This document shows positions 24,288-32,903 of a DNA stretch of 64,000 bases, piece after piece. Under the pieces are notes generated by a model. It was not told the origin of the DNA and did no database searches. It saw only the letters and a list, made by a program, of their open reading frames with translations. This stretch comes from Nocardia vinacea NBRC 16497 (lineage in GTDB: Bacteria > Actinomycetota > Actinomycetes > Mycobacteriales > Mycobacteriaceae), in assembly GCF_000308835.1 (NCBI RefSeq), contig NZ_BAGN01000219.1, positions 30,836 to 94,835 on the forward strand, given 5' to 3'. Positions within the stretch are counted from its first letter, which is position 1; every line of letters begins with the position of its first letter. The position numbers and the translations under genes were made by a program.

Positions 24288-25379
24288 CTACTTCAGGCCC
24301 GGATTCTCCGCGTACACCTCGCGCAGCACCGAGAGGTCGAACAGCTGGTCGGCCTTGATATCGATCTTGGCATTGCGCAGCGCGGCGATATTCTGCTCGA
24401 TCAACTGATCGGTCATGGTCAGCAAACCATTGGCGGTCGAATCCGCGGAGACGACGAGGCCGTTCTGCGCGGTCGCCTCCTGGGTCTGTTCGTTCAGATC
24501 GAGTTTCTGATCCTTGCCGTATACCTCGACCGCGAGTCGCGCCGATTCGGCCGGATTCGCGACCGCATCCTTCCAGCCCTTGATCTCGGCGATCAGGAAG
24601 GCCTTCAGCTTGTCGCGTTCCTTATCGATGGTGGACTGCTTGACCGTCAGGGTCTCGGCCACCAGCGGCAGGTTGTAATCGGCGAAGAGGAAGTTCGTAT
24701 TCTGGAATCCCTTGGCGGTCAACGTGATCGGCTCATTGGTCACATAGCTGACCCAGCCGTCGACCTCACCGTTGGCCAGCGGCGTCGGATCGTATTGTGC
24801 GGGCACGATGGTCACATCGCTCGGCTTCATGCCATTGGCGTTCAGCAGCGCGTTGAAGATCAGCTGATTGGTGTCCTGGACGCCGATCTTGCGGCCCTTC
24901 ATATCCTGCGGCGTCTTGATGGGCTTGGCGGCGGAGCTGACGATGCAGAACGGGTTCTTCTGATAGGTGGTCGCGACGATCTTGGCGGGTAGGCCCTCCA
25001 GGATCGCGGGCGCGGTGGTCTGCGGGGCCGAGGTGCCGAGCCAGACCTTACCGGTGTCCAAGCCCGCCTCGACCGAGGTGCTGGCCGCGCCACCGGCGAT
25101 CAGATTCACCGAACCGAATCCGGCCTCCTTGTAGTAGCCCTTGGAATCGGCGAAGTATTCGCCCGCGAATTCGATGTTCTTGAGCCAGGACAGCTGGATC
25201 GCGACGGAACCGTACTTGGATCCGTCCGCCACCGACCCGCCCGACGAGTCTTTCGAATCATCGCCACATGCGGCCAGCAGGCTCGCACCGCCCAATGCGG
25301 CGCCGGCCAGCGCGGAGTAACGAAGCAGGGATCGCCGGTTCAGGTTCGGCCCGAACGAAGAGCGTTGTACGGGGTTCAT
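24288..25379 (-). CDS. NMT1/ThiY-type ABC substrate-binding lipoprotein, Tat-exported
   Basis: The binding protein of an ABC importer, 363 residues. Arg15-Arg16 in NRRSLLRYSAL is a twin-arginine signal, followed by a lipobox LLAAC (Cys38), so it is a Tat-exported lipoprotein. The mature part has the NMT1/THI5-like pattern: IQLSWLKNIEFAGEYFADSKGYYKEAG split over about 60-90, then KGRKIGVQDT. This group binds pyrimidines, thiamine precursors, nitrate, sulfonates or other small nitrogen compounds. Because the importer operon shares a promoter element with the XDH operon, a purine or ureide ligand is likely (inference). It is the last gene after the ATPase and two permeases. Confidence 0.88.
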   Translation of the reverse strand: MNPVQRSSFGPNLNRRSLLRYSALAGAALGGASLLAACGDDSKDSSGGSVADGSKYGSVAIQLSWLKNIEFAGEYFADSKGYYKEAGFGSVNLIAGGAASTSVEAGLDTGKVWLGTSAPQTTAPAILEGLPAKIVATTYQKNPFCIVSSAAKPIKTPQDMKGRKIGVQDTNQLIFNALLNANGMKPSDVTIVPAQYDPTPLANGEVDGWVSYVTNEPITLTAKGFQNTNFLFADYNLPLVAETLTVKQSTIDKERDKLKAFLIAEIKGWKDAVANPAESARLAVEVYGKDQKLDLNEQTQEATAQNGLVVSADSTANGLLTMTDQLIEQNIAALRNAKIDIKADQLFDLSVLREVYAENPGLK

Positions 25380-25456
25380 GGGCCGAATCTAAGGGGATTC
25401 CGTTTCGATTTCTTTACTTTGGCGTTCCGAGCATTGATTTACGAAAAACTGACCGG

Positions 25457-26353
25457 TCAACGGCGACCCGCCTCGGGGCCGAAGCGGGCCAGCACCAGAT
25501 TTTCGATGACGCCCACGATCGCGTAGAGCAGCACCGAGACGATGGTCACGATCACGATCGAGGCCCACAGCTTGCTGTATTGGAAGGTTGGGATGGCGCG
25601 AATCAGACTGGCGCCCAGCCCTGTTCCACTACCCAACCATTCACCGAGCAATGCGCCGATCAGCGCGCCGGGCACCGAAATTCGCGCGGCCGCGAAGACC
25701 GAGGGCAGGGCGGCGGGCACGGCGACCATGCGCAATCCGGTCCAGCGGGAGCCGCCGTACGCGGCCACCAGATCCATCGCCTGCCGCGGTGCATTGCGCA
25801 ATCCCGCCATGATCATCACGAGCGCCGGGAAGAACACGACGATCGCCGCGAGCACCGTCACACCGGCCAGTCCGCGCCCGAATACCAGCACGATGATCGG
25901 GGTCAGCGCCACCAGGGGCACCGACCGCAACAGCATTGCCACCGGCATGAACGTCTGCTCGACCACCGAGAACGAGACGAACAGCGCCGCGACGACGAGT
26001 GCGGCCAGCATGCCGACTCCGAAGCCGATCGCGGCGTCGCGCAGGGTGATCTGCAGGTCGTCGAGGATCGCCTGACGTGCGGTGTGCGCGCCGGAGGAGT
26101 TGAACAGGTACTTCCAGATATCGCTGGGTGTTTTGCCTACTCGGGGGCCGACCTGGGGGAAGGCTTTGAGGAAGACGTACCAGATCACCAGCATCAGCAA
26201 GAGTGCGGTGATCAGGGGGAACAGGAAGCGGCCGATGCGGGTGAGCACGTCGAGGGTCCCGGCGGCGGCACCGCGTTGGGGCCGCGTGCTCTCCGCGACA
26301 GGCGGCGGTGCGGCGGCATTCATGTGGTCCATCGGCACAAGTTCGTCAGTCAT
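25457..26353 (-). CDS. ABC transporter permease (BPD type, second permease)
   Basis: A 298-residue inner-membrane permease of the SsuC/TauC/ThiX family. About six membrane helices begin near LFPLITALLLMLVIWYVF, and the ATPase-contact loop carries AAYGGSRWTGLRMVAVPAALPSVF. ATG 26353 is chosen for its GGAGGAG site; the frame stays open to 26488 without a good site. A 159-base gap separates it from the first permease and is bridged by a small reading frame at 26346-26516. Two different permeases in the operon suggest a heterodimeric channel. Confidence 0.88.
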   Translation of the reverse strand: MTDELVPMDHMNAAAPPPVAESTRPQRGAAAGTLDVLTRIGRFLFPLITALLLMLVIWYVFLKAFPQVGPRVGKTPSDIWKYLFNSSGAHTARQAILDDLQITLRDAAIGFGVGMLAALVVAALFVSFSVVEQTFMPVAMLLRSVPLVALTPIIVLVFGRGLAGVTVLAAIVVFFPALVMIMAGLRNAPRQAMDLVAAYGGSRWTGLRMVAVPAALPSVFAAARISVPGALIGALLGEWLGSGTGLGASLIRAIPTFQYSKLWASIVIVTIVSVLLYAIVGVIENLVLARFGPEAGRR

Positions 26354-26516
26354 CGCACTCCTCCGAACGGGCACCGCGGCGGCGCGCGCGGTCTCGCCCG
26401 ACCCGTACTGTTCTGCCCGCCGCGCAACCCACGGCTCGACGCGCGCCAACTTGCGCCACGCGCCCGAATTCATCGGGCGATTGCGCACGCGGTGCGCCGA
26501 TCTGTGCGCGGCTCAT
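26346..26516 (-). CDS. Possible Arg-rich micro-ORF bridging the two permease genes
   Basis: A 56-codon frame whose ATG overlaps the stop of the first permease (ATGA at 26513-26516) and whose TGA lies eight bases inside the second permease. CAGGAGTCGAG lies just before its ATG. The peptide is rich in Arg and Ala, with no recognisable domain. It may serve only to carry ribosomes across the gap; a similar arrangement occurs at 41669-41797. It may also be fortuitous in GC-rich DNA. Confidence 0.35.
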   Translation of the reverse strand: MSRAQIGAPRAQSPDEFGRVAQVGARRAVGCAAGRTVRVGRDRARRRGARSEECDD

Positions 26517-27259
26517 CTCGACTCCTGCGCGGTCCACGGGGTGACAAGTCGAGCGCCGAGCGCGACGATGGCGTAGCCGAGGCCCGCGAGCGCGGCGGCG
26601 GCCAGCGCCATCCCCCACGTCCGCGGCACGTTATAGGCGGTCTGCGCAGCAGTCAGCGCAACACCGATCCCACTGTCCACCCCGCCGAGATACTCGCCGA
26701 TGATCGCACCGAGCACGGCCGACGGCGCGGCAATCTTCAACGCCGCGAACAGATTCGGCAGCGCCGCGATCGCCTGCACCCGGTAGAGCTGCTGCCAGCG
26801 ACCACCGCCGTAGGCGCGGATCAGGTCGAGACTGGCGACATCGGCCGAGCGCAGTCCGGTGACCGTGCCGACCATGGTGGTGAAGAAGCAGTACATCGCC
26901 GCGAGGAATATCGTCGGGGTGCGCCCGCCGAACACCACCAGGATGATCGGACCGAGCGCGAGCAGCGGGATGCAGTAACTGAGGATGGCGAGCTGGGTGG
27001 CCAGTGGTTCGATCCACGGGATCAGCACGATCAGCATCGCCAGCGCGATGGCCAGCGCATTGCCCCAGATGAACCCCTTCAGCGCGCCGAGCGCGGTGAT
27101 CCGGAAGTTCGGGCCGTACAGATCCCAGCCGTCGGTGTACATGGTGTGCAGGACGGTCCACGGACTCGGGATCGTGCCGCCCGCGACCTCCAGCGCGGCC
27201 AGCAGCCACCACACCGCGATCAACCCGAGAACGCCGATCAGGCCGCCGATCCGTTTCAT
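26513..27259 (-). CDS. ABC transporter permease (BPD type, first permease)
   Basis: A 248-residue membrane permease of the same family as its neighbour. It has an N-terminal helix (GGLIGVLGLIAVWWLLAAL), about five further helices and the ATPase-contact loop IRAYGGGRWQQLYRVQAIAALPNLF. ATG 27259 overlaps the ATPase stop (ATGA). With the ATPase, the second permease and the Tat lipoprotein it makes a complete importer, transcribed from a promoter at about 28.07 kb. Confidence 0.88.
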   Translation of the reverse strand: MKRIGGLIGVLGLIAVWWLLAALEVAGGTIPSPWTVLHTMYTDGWDLYGPNFRITALGALKGFIWGNALAIALAMLIVLIPWIEPLATQLAILSYCIPLLALGPIILVVFGGRTPTIFLAAMYCFFTTMVGTVTGLRSADVASLDLIRAYGGGRWQQLYRVQAIAALPNLFAALKIAAPSAVLGAIIGEYLGGVDSGIGVALTAAQTAYNVPRTWGMALAAAALAGLGYAIVALGARLVTPWTAQESR

Positions 27260-28065
27260 GCGACTCCACCCTTGCCGGACTTCCCGAACAGCAGCTCGGA
27301 GAGGTAGTCGTGCAACTTGTGGAATTCCGGCGTTCGCATCATCTCGGGTGTGCGCGGGCGCGGCAGATCGATCTTCACCAGTTCCAGCACCCGGCCCGGC
27401 CGCGGACTCATCACCGCGACGACATCGGACAGGAAAACCGCCTCGGCGATACCGTGCGTGACCATCAGGGTGGTCGCGGGCTTCTCGGTCCAGATCCGCA
27501 GCAGTTCCAGATTCAGCCGCTGCCTGGTCATATCGTCGAGAGCGCCGAACGGTTCGTCGAGCAGCAGCACGGTCGGCTTCACGACCAGTGCGCGCGCGAT
27601 CGAAACACGCTGGCGCATACCGCCGGACAGCTGCGCCGGTTTGGCCTTCTCGAAGCCCTCCAGGCCGACCAGCCGGACCAGATCCGCGATCAGTCCCGGA
27701 TCCGGCGAGATGCCCGCGACCTGCAGGGGCAGTTTGATATTGGATTCCACCGAACGCCACGGCAGCAGCGCCGAATCCTGGAAGGCGATGCCGAGTTCGT
27801 GTCGGCTGCGCAGTTGGGCGGGGGTTTCACCGTCGATGAGCGTCTTGCCCGTGGTCGGTGTCTCCAGTCCGGCCAAGATGCGCAGCACCGTCGATTTACC
27901 GCAGCCCGATGGGCCGAGCAGGGACAGGAACGCGCCCTGTTCGGTATGCAGCTCCACTTCGTCCAGCGCCTGCACCGTCTTCCGGCCGACCCGGAATGTC
28001 TTCGTCAAACCGCTGATGTGGATGCCCGTCCCCCCGGTGGGCTCCTCGGTACCGCTCGCCATCAT
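27256..28065 (-). CDS. ABC transporter ATPase (SsuB/TauB type)
   Basis: The ATPase of the NMT1-type importer, 269 residues. Walker A is GPSGCGKST, the Q-loop lies in LGIAFQDSALLPWRSV, the signature is LSGGMRQRVSIARAL, Walker B is VLLLDEPFGALD, and the H-loop is LMVTHGIAEAV. It is the first gene of the ATPase-permease-permease-binding protein operon. Two ATGs (28065 and 28062) stand in tandem; a TAGTGT -10 hexamer ends about eight bases before the first, so the message should be almost leaderless. The upstream element matches that of the XDH operon. Confidence 0.92.
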   Translation of the reverse strand: MMASGTEEPTGGTGIHISGLTKTFRVGRKTVQALDEVELHTEQGAFLSLLGPSGCGKSTVLRILAGLETPTTGKTLIDGETPAQLRSRHELGIAFQDSALLPWRSVESNIKLPLQVAGISPDPGLIADLVRLVGLEGFEKAKPAQLSGGMRQRVSIARALVVKPTVLLLDEPFGALDDMTRQRLNLELLRIWTEKPATTLMVTHGIAEAVFLSDVVAVMSPRPGRVLELVKIDLPRPRTPEMMRTPEFHKLHDYLSELLFGKSGKGGVA

Positions 28066-28072
28066 GACCAAA

Positions 28073-28135
28073 ACACTAGGAGCAGGTCGTTGCGCGGATA
28101 TTGCGAATCGCCACCCCAGATTGCGCAATCGTTAC
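28073..28135 (-). promoter_or_regulatory. Promoter/operator of the ABC importer operon (shared element B)
   Basis: This is the counterpart of the element at 13467-13530. On the + strand it reads CTAGGAGC (28076), CGTTGCGC (28088), GATATT (28097) and AGATTGCGC (28118), each identical to element A and with spacing that differs by a single base. GATTGCGCAATC (28119-28130) is a perfect 12-base palindrome here. TAGTGT on the minus strand (28073-28078) is the -10. One regulator probably controls both operons. Confidence 0.7.
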
Positions 28136-28207
28136 GTGACTTCAGATCCGCGTGCGTCGAACCCCCAGGTCGGGATGAGATATCGACCCGTCCGGGTTAC
28201 AGCGGAG

Positions 28208-28894
28208 GTGAACCCACTTTTCGCGCTGCTCGACGCCAAGCTGCATATCGCGGGCTCGGAGATCCTCTGGCGCGAGATCATCGGCAATGGCTTCGGTCTG
28301 GCCTCCGCGGTCGGTGGTATGCGGCGGCGGGTGTGGGCGTGGCCGATCGGGATCGCGGGCAATGCGCTGCTGTTCACCGTTTTCGTCGGCGGAATCTTCA
28401 ACACGCCACAGCATTTGAATATGGCCGGACAGGCCGGTCGTCAGTTGATGTTCATCGCGGTCAGCGTGTACGGCTGGTGGAGTTGGTACCGCCATGCTCG
28501 CGCCGAAACCGGACTCGAACATCGCGGCGTCGTGCCGCGCTGGGCCAGCGGGCGCGAACGGCTGGTGCTGGTGACGGCGATGCTGGTCGGCACGGCTGCC
28601 TTCGCTCAACTATTCGCGTGGATCGGTTCCTACGGCCCGTGGGCCGAAGCATGGATCTTCACCGGATCGGTCCTGGCGACCTATGGAATGGCACGCGGGC
28701 TCGCCGAATTCTGGCTGATCTGGATCGCCGTCGATCTCGTCGGCGTGCCATTGCTGTTGCAGGCGGGCTATTACCCGTCCGCGACGCTGTATCTGATCTA
28801 TGCGGGCTTCGTCGCGTGGGGCTTCGCCGTCTGGGCGCGCACCCTGCGCCAACCGGCCCCTGTGGTCGCTGATCTCGCGCCTTCGCGTCCCTAG
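28208..28894 (+). CDS. pnuC: PnuC-like nicotinamide riboside/NAD-precursor transporter
   Basis: A 228-residue integral membrane protein of the PnuC family, which takes up nicotinamide riboside by facilitated diffusion. Family motifs are visible: EIIGNGFGLASAVGGMRRRVWAWPIGIAGNALLF split over the first two helices, VYGWWSWYRH, and the C-terminal WIAVDLVGVPLLLQAGYYPSATLYLIY. GTG 28208 fits the family N-terminus, but GCGGAG touches it, leaving no spacer; ATG 28175 in the same frame is an alternative. It diverges from the ABC importer across about 140 bases. I saw no NAD riboswitch-like structure upstream. Confidence 0.88.
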   Translation: MNPLFALLDAKLHIAGSEILWREIIGNGFGLASAVGGMRRRVWAWPIGIAGNALLFTVFVGGIFNTPQHLNMAGQAGRQLMFIAVSVYGWWSWYRHARAETGLEHRGVVPRWASGRERLVLVTAMLVGTAAFAQLFAWIGSYGPWAEAWIFTGSVLATYGMARGLAEFWLIWIAVDLVGVPLLLQAGYYPSATLYLIYAGFVAWGFAVWARTLRQPAPVVADLAPSRP

Positions 28895-28968
28895 AAGTTT
28901 TTTCGCAACCTCCGATGAATCGGCGCGGCGGCGCCGGTATGTACCCGCAAAACCCATCGGAGGAAGTA

Positions 28969-30444
28969 ATGAAGATGACCACGGGACAGCGCTGGGTACT
29001 GGCGCTGACATCACTCGCGGGTTTGATGATCGTGCTCGACGCACTGGTCGTCACGACCGCGATGCATGCGATCCAGCTCGATCTGCACGCATCGATCGGC
29101 GAGCTGGAATGGACGATCAATGCCTACAACCTGAGTTTCGCGGTGCTATTGATGGCGGGCGCGGCGCTCGGTGACCGCTACGGCCGCAGGCGGGTGCTCG
29201 TCGGCGGGTTGGCATTGTTCAGCGCGGCGTCGGCCGGATGTGCGCTGGCACCGAATCTGGGTCTGTTGATCGCCGCGCGGACGGCGCAGGGCATCGGGGC
29301 CGCCGCCATCATGCCCGTGGCGGTGGCCTTGCTCTCGGCGGCGTTCCAGCCGGAGCAGCGGACCAAGGCGCTCGGACTATTCGCGGCGGCAACCGGATTG
29401 GCCACCCTCGGCGGACCGCTCGTCGGGGGTGCGGTGGTGCAGGGCTTGGCTTGGCAGTGGATCTTCTGGTTGAACCTGCCGATCGGGGCGGTGCTGATCC
29501 CGCTGGTGCGCGCGCGGCTGGCTGAAAGTGTGGGCGAGGCACGCAGATTGGACCTTCCCGGGATCTCGTTGGTGAGCGTCGCCGCCTTCGGCATCGTCTG
29601 GGGTCTGATTCGGGGAAATGAATCCGGTTGGGCCAGCACCGAAGTCGTGCTCGCCTTCTTGGCAGGTGCGGTGGCACTGATCGGATTCATACGCTGGGAG
29701 CTGCGCACCACCGCGCCGCTGATTCCCATGCGTTTCTTTGCCTCGCGCGCCTTCTCCGCGGGCAATGCGGTCGGATTCCTGCTGGCCGCCTCGATTTTCA
29801 GCGGTGCGTTCTTCTTCGCCCAGTTCCTGCAGATCGTGCAGCAACAAGGCCCACTCGGTGCTGGGCTGCGCCTGGCGCCGTGGACGGTCACCCTGTTCCT
29901 GGTGGCGCCGATCGCGGGCAAGCAGGTTAACCGGTTCGGTGAACGTCCGCTGGTTGTCACCGGTTTGCTCATGCAGGCCGTCGGCTACGGGTGGATCGCC
30001 GTCACCACCGGACCGGACCTGCCGTACACCGCGATGATCGCGCCCTTCGTCATCTCCGGCGTCGGTGTGTCGATGGCGATTCCCGCCGCGCAGAGCGCGG
30101 TACTGCGCGCGGTTCCGATGCCCGCTGTCGGCGCCGCGTCGGGCACCTACAACACCCTGCGCCAACTCGGTGGCGCCTTCGGAATAGCGGTTCCCGCAGC
30201 TGTTTTCGCGGCGGTGGGTGGCTTCACCAGCGCGCGGGCCTTCAGCGACGGTTTCGCGGCCGCCATCGGTACCGCTGCTTCGCTTGCCCTCCTCGGCGCC
30301 GCGATCGGCCTGCTTATCCCGGCCGGTGCGCCGGTCCCGCCAGCACCCGCTGAGCGGTTTTCGGCCGACCCTGCGGGGACACCGAGCGGCGGTGTTACCT
30401 CCGGCTCGGCAGCTCGCGAGGACCGCACCGGGGTGAAGGCATGA
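28969..30444 (+). CDS. MFS drug-type exporter (DHA2, 14-helix)
   Basis: A 491-residue proton-driven exporter of the EmrB/QacA group. Motif A appears as LGDRYGRRRVLV and motif C-like Gly/Pro residues in LATLGGPLVGGAVV; DALVVTTAMHAIQ in helix 1 is the D1 motif of 14-helix drug pumps. The ATG at 28969 has GGAGGAAGT immediately upstream. The C-terminus is a Pro/Ala/Gly-rich tail of about 40 residues. Its stop overlaps the ATG of an ECF sigma factor gene (ATGA), so the pump and sigma factor are translated together. Confidence 0.9.
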   Translation: MKMTTGQRWVLALTSLAGLMIVLDALVVTTAMHAIQLDLHASIGELEWTINAYNLSFAVLLMAGAALGDRYGRRRVLVGGLALFSAASAGCALAPNLGLLIAARTAQGIGAAAIMPVAVALLSAAFQPEQRTKALGLFAAATGLATLGGPLVGGAVVQGLAWQWIFWLNLPIGAVLIPLVRARLAESVGEARRLDLPGISLVSVAAFGIVWGLIRGNESGWASTEVVLAFLAGAVALIGFIRWELRTTAPLIPMRFFASRAFSAGNAVGFLLAASIFSGAFFFAQFLQIVQQQGPLGAGLRLAPWTVTLFLVAPIAGKQVNRFGERPLVVTGLLMQAVGYGWIAVTTGPDLPYTAMIAPFVISGVGVSMAIPAAQSAVLRAVPMPAVGAASGTYNTLRQLGGAFGIAVPAAVFAAVGGFTSARAFSDGFAAAIGTAASLALLGAAIGLLIPAGAPVPPAPAERFSADPAGTPSGGVTSGSAAREDRTGVKA

Positions 30445-31445
30445 CCAGCGCCACAGATTCCTCGGTAGGTTGTGCACCCATGACGGTCAGTGCGGATTTC
30501 GCGGCGCGCACCGCGCCCCACCGGTCCGAACTGCTCGCGCACTGCTACCGGATGCTCGGGTCGATCCACGATGCCGAGGATCTGGTGCAGGAGACGATGC
30601 TGCGGGCCTGGCGCTCAGCCGACCGTTATGACGAGGATCGCGCATCGCTGCGCACCTGGCTGTATCGGATCGCCACCAATGCCTGCCTGACCGCGCTCGA
30701 ACAGCGCGGCAGGCGAGCGCTGCCCACCGGGCTTGCCGGGCCCAGCGATACCGTGGCCACCAAACCGGAGCGCCATCCCGAAATCCCTTGGCTGGAACCG
30801 ATTCCCGATGCCCTGCTCGGCACCTCCGCCGACGATCCGGCAACCGTGATCGCGGCCCGCAGCGGAATCCGACTCGCATTCATCGCCGCGCTGCAATACC
30901 TCCCCGCCCGCCAGCGCGCGGTATTGATCCTGCGCGACGTACTCGCCTGGTCCGCGGCCGAAGTCGCCGACCTGCTCGAAACCTCCACCGCCGCGGTCAA
31001 TAGCGCACTGCAACGCGCCCACGCCCAATTGGAAAAAGAGGCCCCCATGCTCGACCGCATATCGGAATCGTTGAGCCCGGACGAACGCGCGATGATCGAC
31101 CGCTACGTAACCACCTTCGGCAATGCCGACATGGCCGAATTCGCCAAGCTGCTGCGCGACGATGTGGTCCTCGAAATGCCGCCCGCCCTGCTCTGGTTCG
31201 CCGGACGCGCGCACGTCGTCGAATTCTTCACCGACAAGTGCGGTTCCACACCCGACGAGTGGCGCGCAATCCCAACCTCCGCCAACACCCAACCCGCCAT
31301 CGCCTACTACCGATTGGACGAAAACAACACCTACCACGCTCATTCCATCCACCTGCTCACGTTGCGCGATGCGGCTATCGACCGGATCACCGTCTTCCTC
31401 GATGCATCCCTCTTCGCCGGCTTCGGCCTCCCGACCACCCTCTGA
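30441..31445 (+). CDS. ECF sigma factor with C-terminal SnoaL-like domain (SigG/SigX5-like)
   Basis: A 334-residue alternative sigma factor. Region 2 contains LAHCYRMLGSIHDAEDLVQETMLRAWRSADRYD split over about 30-65; region 4 contains LPARQRAVLILRDVLAWSAAEVADLLETS with its HTH. The C-terminal 130 residues form a SnoaL/NTF2-like domain (VTTFGNADMAEFAKLLRDDVVLEMPP), which in such sigma factors replaces a separate anti-sigma factor. No anti-sigma gene is adjacent. Coupling to the MFS gene suggests that it controls an export or stress response and possibly its own operon. Confidence 0.9.
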   Translation: MTSATDSSVGCAPMTVSADFAARTAPHRSELLAHCYRMLGSIHDAEDLVQETMLRAWRSADRYDEDRASLRTWLYRIATNACLTALEQRGRRALPTGLAGPSDTVATKPERHPEIPWLEPIPDALLGTSADDPATVIAARSGIRLAFIAALQYLPARQRAVLILRDVLAWSAAEVADLLETSTAAVNSALQRAHAQLEKEAPMLDRISESLSPDERAMIDRYVTTFGNADMAEFAKLLRDDVVLEMPPALLWFAGRAHVVEFFTDKCGSTPDEWRAIPTSANTQPAIAYYRLDENNTYHAHSIHLLTLRDAAIDRITVFLDASLFAGFGLPTTL

Positions 31446-31527
31446 ACCAGGTTTCGAAGTGGTTCGGTCACGCATCTGGGTGGGCTGGATTGTCGAGCTT
31501 GTCGGCGGCTGCTGGTAGGAACGGTGC

Positions 31528-32895
31528 GTGGACCTACAAACCGCCGCAGCAGCGCTCGCGGATGCGTCTCTGCGAGATGAGGCGGTGGACGCGATGGCGG
31601 CCGCAGGTGATTATGTGATCGAGCCGCTACTCGACGAGTTGGTCGATCCGGATTCGTGGCTCGACCGCTCGGGCGTTATCGCGGTGCTGCGGCGGTTCGG
31701 GCCCGTCGCCTATCGCCCGCTCATCGTGCAACTCGCGATCGCGCAGACTCCGGACGCCGTCGAGTTGTGCTGTCGGGCATTGGGAATTACGGCGGCTTCG
31801 GATGCCGCGGATTTCGCGCTCCAGGTGTGCAGCGAAGATGCGGAGGTGCGAGCGGGCAGCGCCTTCGTGCTCGGCTACCGTCGCCGCAGTGAGTACGCGC
31901 CGTTGCTGGTGCCGTTGCTGGCGGATCCGGTGCAGCGAGTACGTGACGAAGCGATCGGCGCATTCGGCCGGCTGGGTCGCTCCGCAGTGCCGTTGTTGCG
32001 CCGGGTCCGAGGCTCTCGCGCGCCCGAGCGGCGGTATGCACTGGCGGCGCTCACCCAGATCGGCTGGGACACACCAGAACCACGCGACTCGGCGATCTTG
32101 GCCCGGCTTATGCGGGCCAAGATCGCGGCAGAGGTTCCCCAAGCCTTTGCCCCGCAAGATAGCTGGTATGCCATCGAAACCACAGACCGGGCCGCGGTAC
32201 TGGACGCGTTCGACCTGTCCGATCCGGTGGCGGTGACCTGGTCGATAGGCACCGATACCTGGCGCGGCCACGACGCGAGACACAGCCGCGCCGCTTACGA
32301 CGAGCACGCCGATTGCGCCCGGATGTATGTGAGTCCCGTGCTCGACGGTTGGACCTTGGTGTTCGGCACACCCGTCGCCGACGGAGAACTCGATCGCCAT
32401 GATCACGAGTTGAACCGGCTGCTCGACATCGAGGGCGATTACACCCCGGACGGCCGCGAACACCAGCGCCGGCAAGCCCGCTGCGCGGCCCTGAGCGAGC
32501 AGTTCGGGCAGGCGCACTGGTACGGCCAGAACTACGAAAGCGGCTGCGACGACTGGTGGGGATGGTGCCTGGCAGAGCAGGGGAAGGTGCTGCGCTACTA
32601 CTACAGGGACTGGAGCGAATACATCGAGCCGATTCAATTCGGCCCGGGACACGCAGCAGAGACCGGCCTGCCGATCGATTCGACCGGGACCGAGAACAGG
32701 TTCGGGCGGCAAGACGGAATTCCCGACACAGTGAGACCAATGCTGATTGCCGGACGCACCTCGGTCGATCCGTCGCGAATCAGCGCGAACACCCGTACTC
32801 GAGGACACGGCGTGCTGGCACTGACTGCCTGCGGGCGGCGCCTGGGCCACCGCGGCGCCTTAAGCATCGAGAACCCCGTCCGAGCAGTCGGCTAG
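31528..32895 (+). CDS. HEAT-repeat protein with an uncharacterised C-terminal domain
   Basis: A 455-residue cytoplasmic protein of unknown function. Residues 1-190 are alpha-helical HEAT/armadillo-like repeats (for example YAPLLVPLLADPVQRVRDEAIGAFGRLG). The second half is a different, Trp- and Asp-rich domain containing VTWSIGTDTW, WTLVFGTPVADGE, FGQAHWYGQNYESGCDDWWGW and GKVLRYYYRDW, with no recognised catalytic motif; its last 90 residues look disordered. The GTG start follows TAGGAACGG. It stands after the sigma factor gene with an 82-base gap and converges with the DeoR gene. Confidence 0.7.
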   Translation: MDLQTAAAALADASLRDEAVDAMAAAGDYVIEPLLDELVDPDSWLDRSGVIAVLRRFGPVAYRPLIVQLAIAQTPDAVELCCRALGITAASDAADFALQVCSEDAEVRAGSAFVLGYRRRSEYAPLLVPLLADPVQRVRDEAIGAFGRLGRSAVPLLRRVRGSRAPERRYALAALTQIGWDTPEPRDSAILARLMRAKIAAEVPQAFAPQDSWYAIETTDRAAVLDAFDLSDPVAVTWSIGTDTWRGHDARHSRAAYDEHADCARMYVSPVLDGWTLVFGTPVADGELDRHDHELNRLLDIEGDYTPDGREHQRRQARCAALSEQFGQAHWYGQNYESGCDDWWGWCLAEQGKVLRYYYRDWSEYIEPIQFGPGHAAETGLPIDSTGTENRFGRQDGIPDTVRPMLIAGRTSVDPSRISANTRTRGHGVLALTACGRRLGHRGALSIENPVRAVG

Positions 32896-32903
32896 CGAAC
32901 CGC

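Noticed and set aside
28100..28207. NAD-sensing riboswitch before pnuC
   Set aside because: The short leader has no paired structure that I could relate to known NAD riboswitches.
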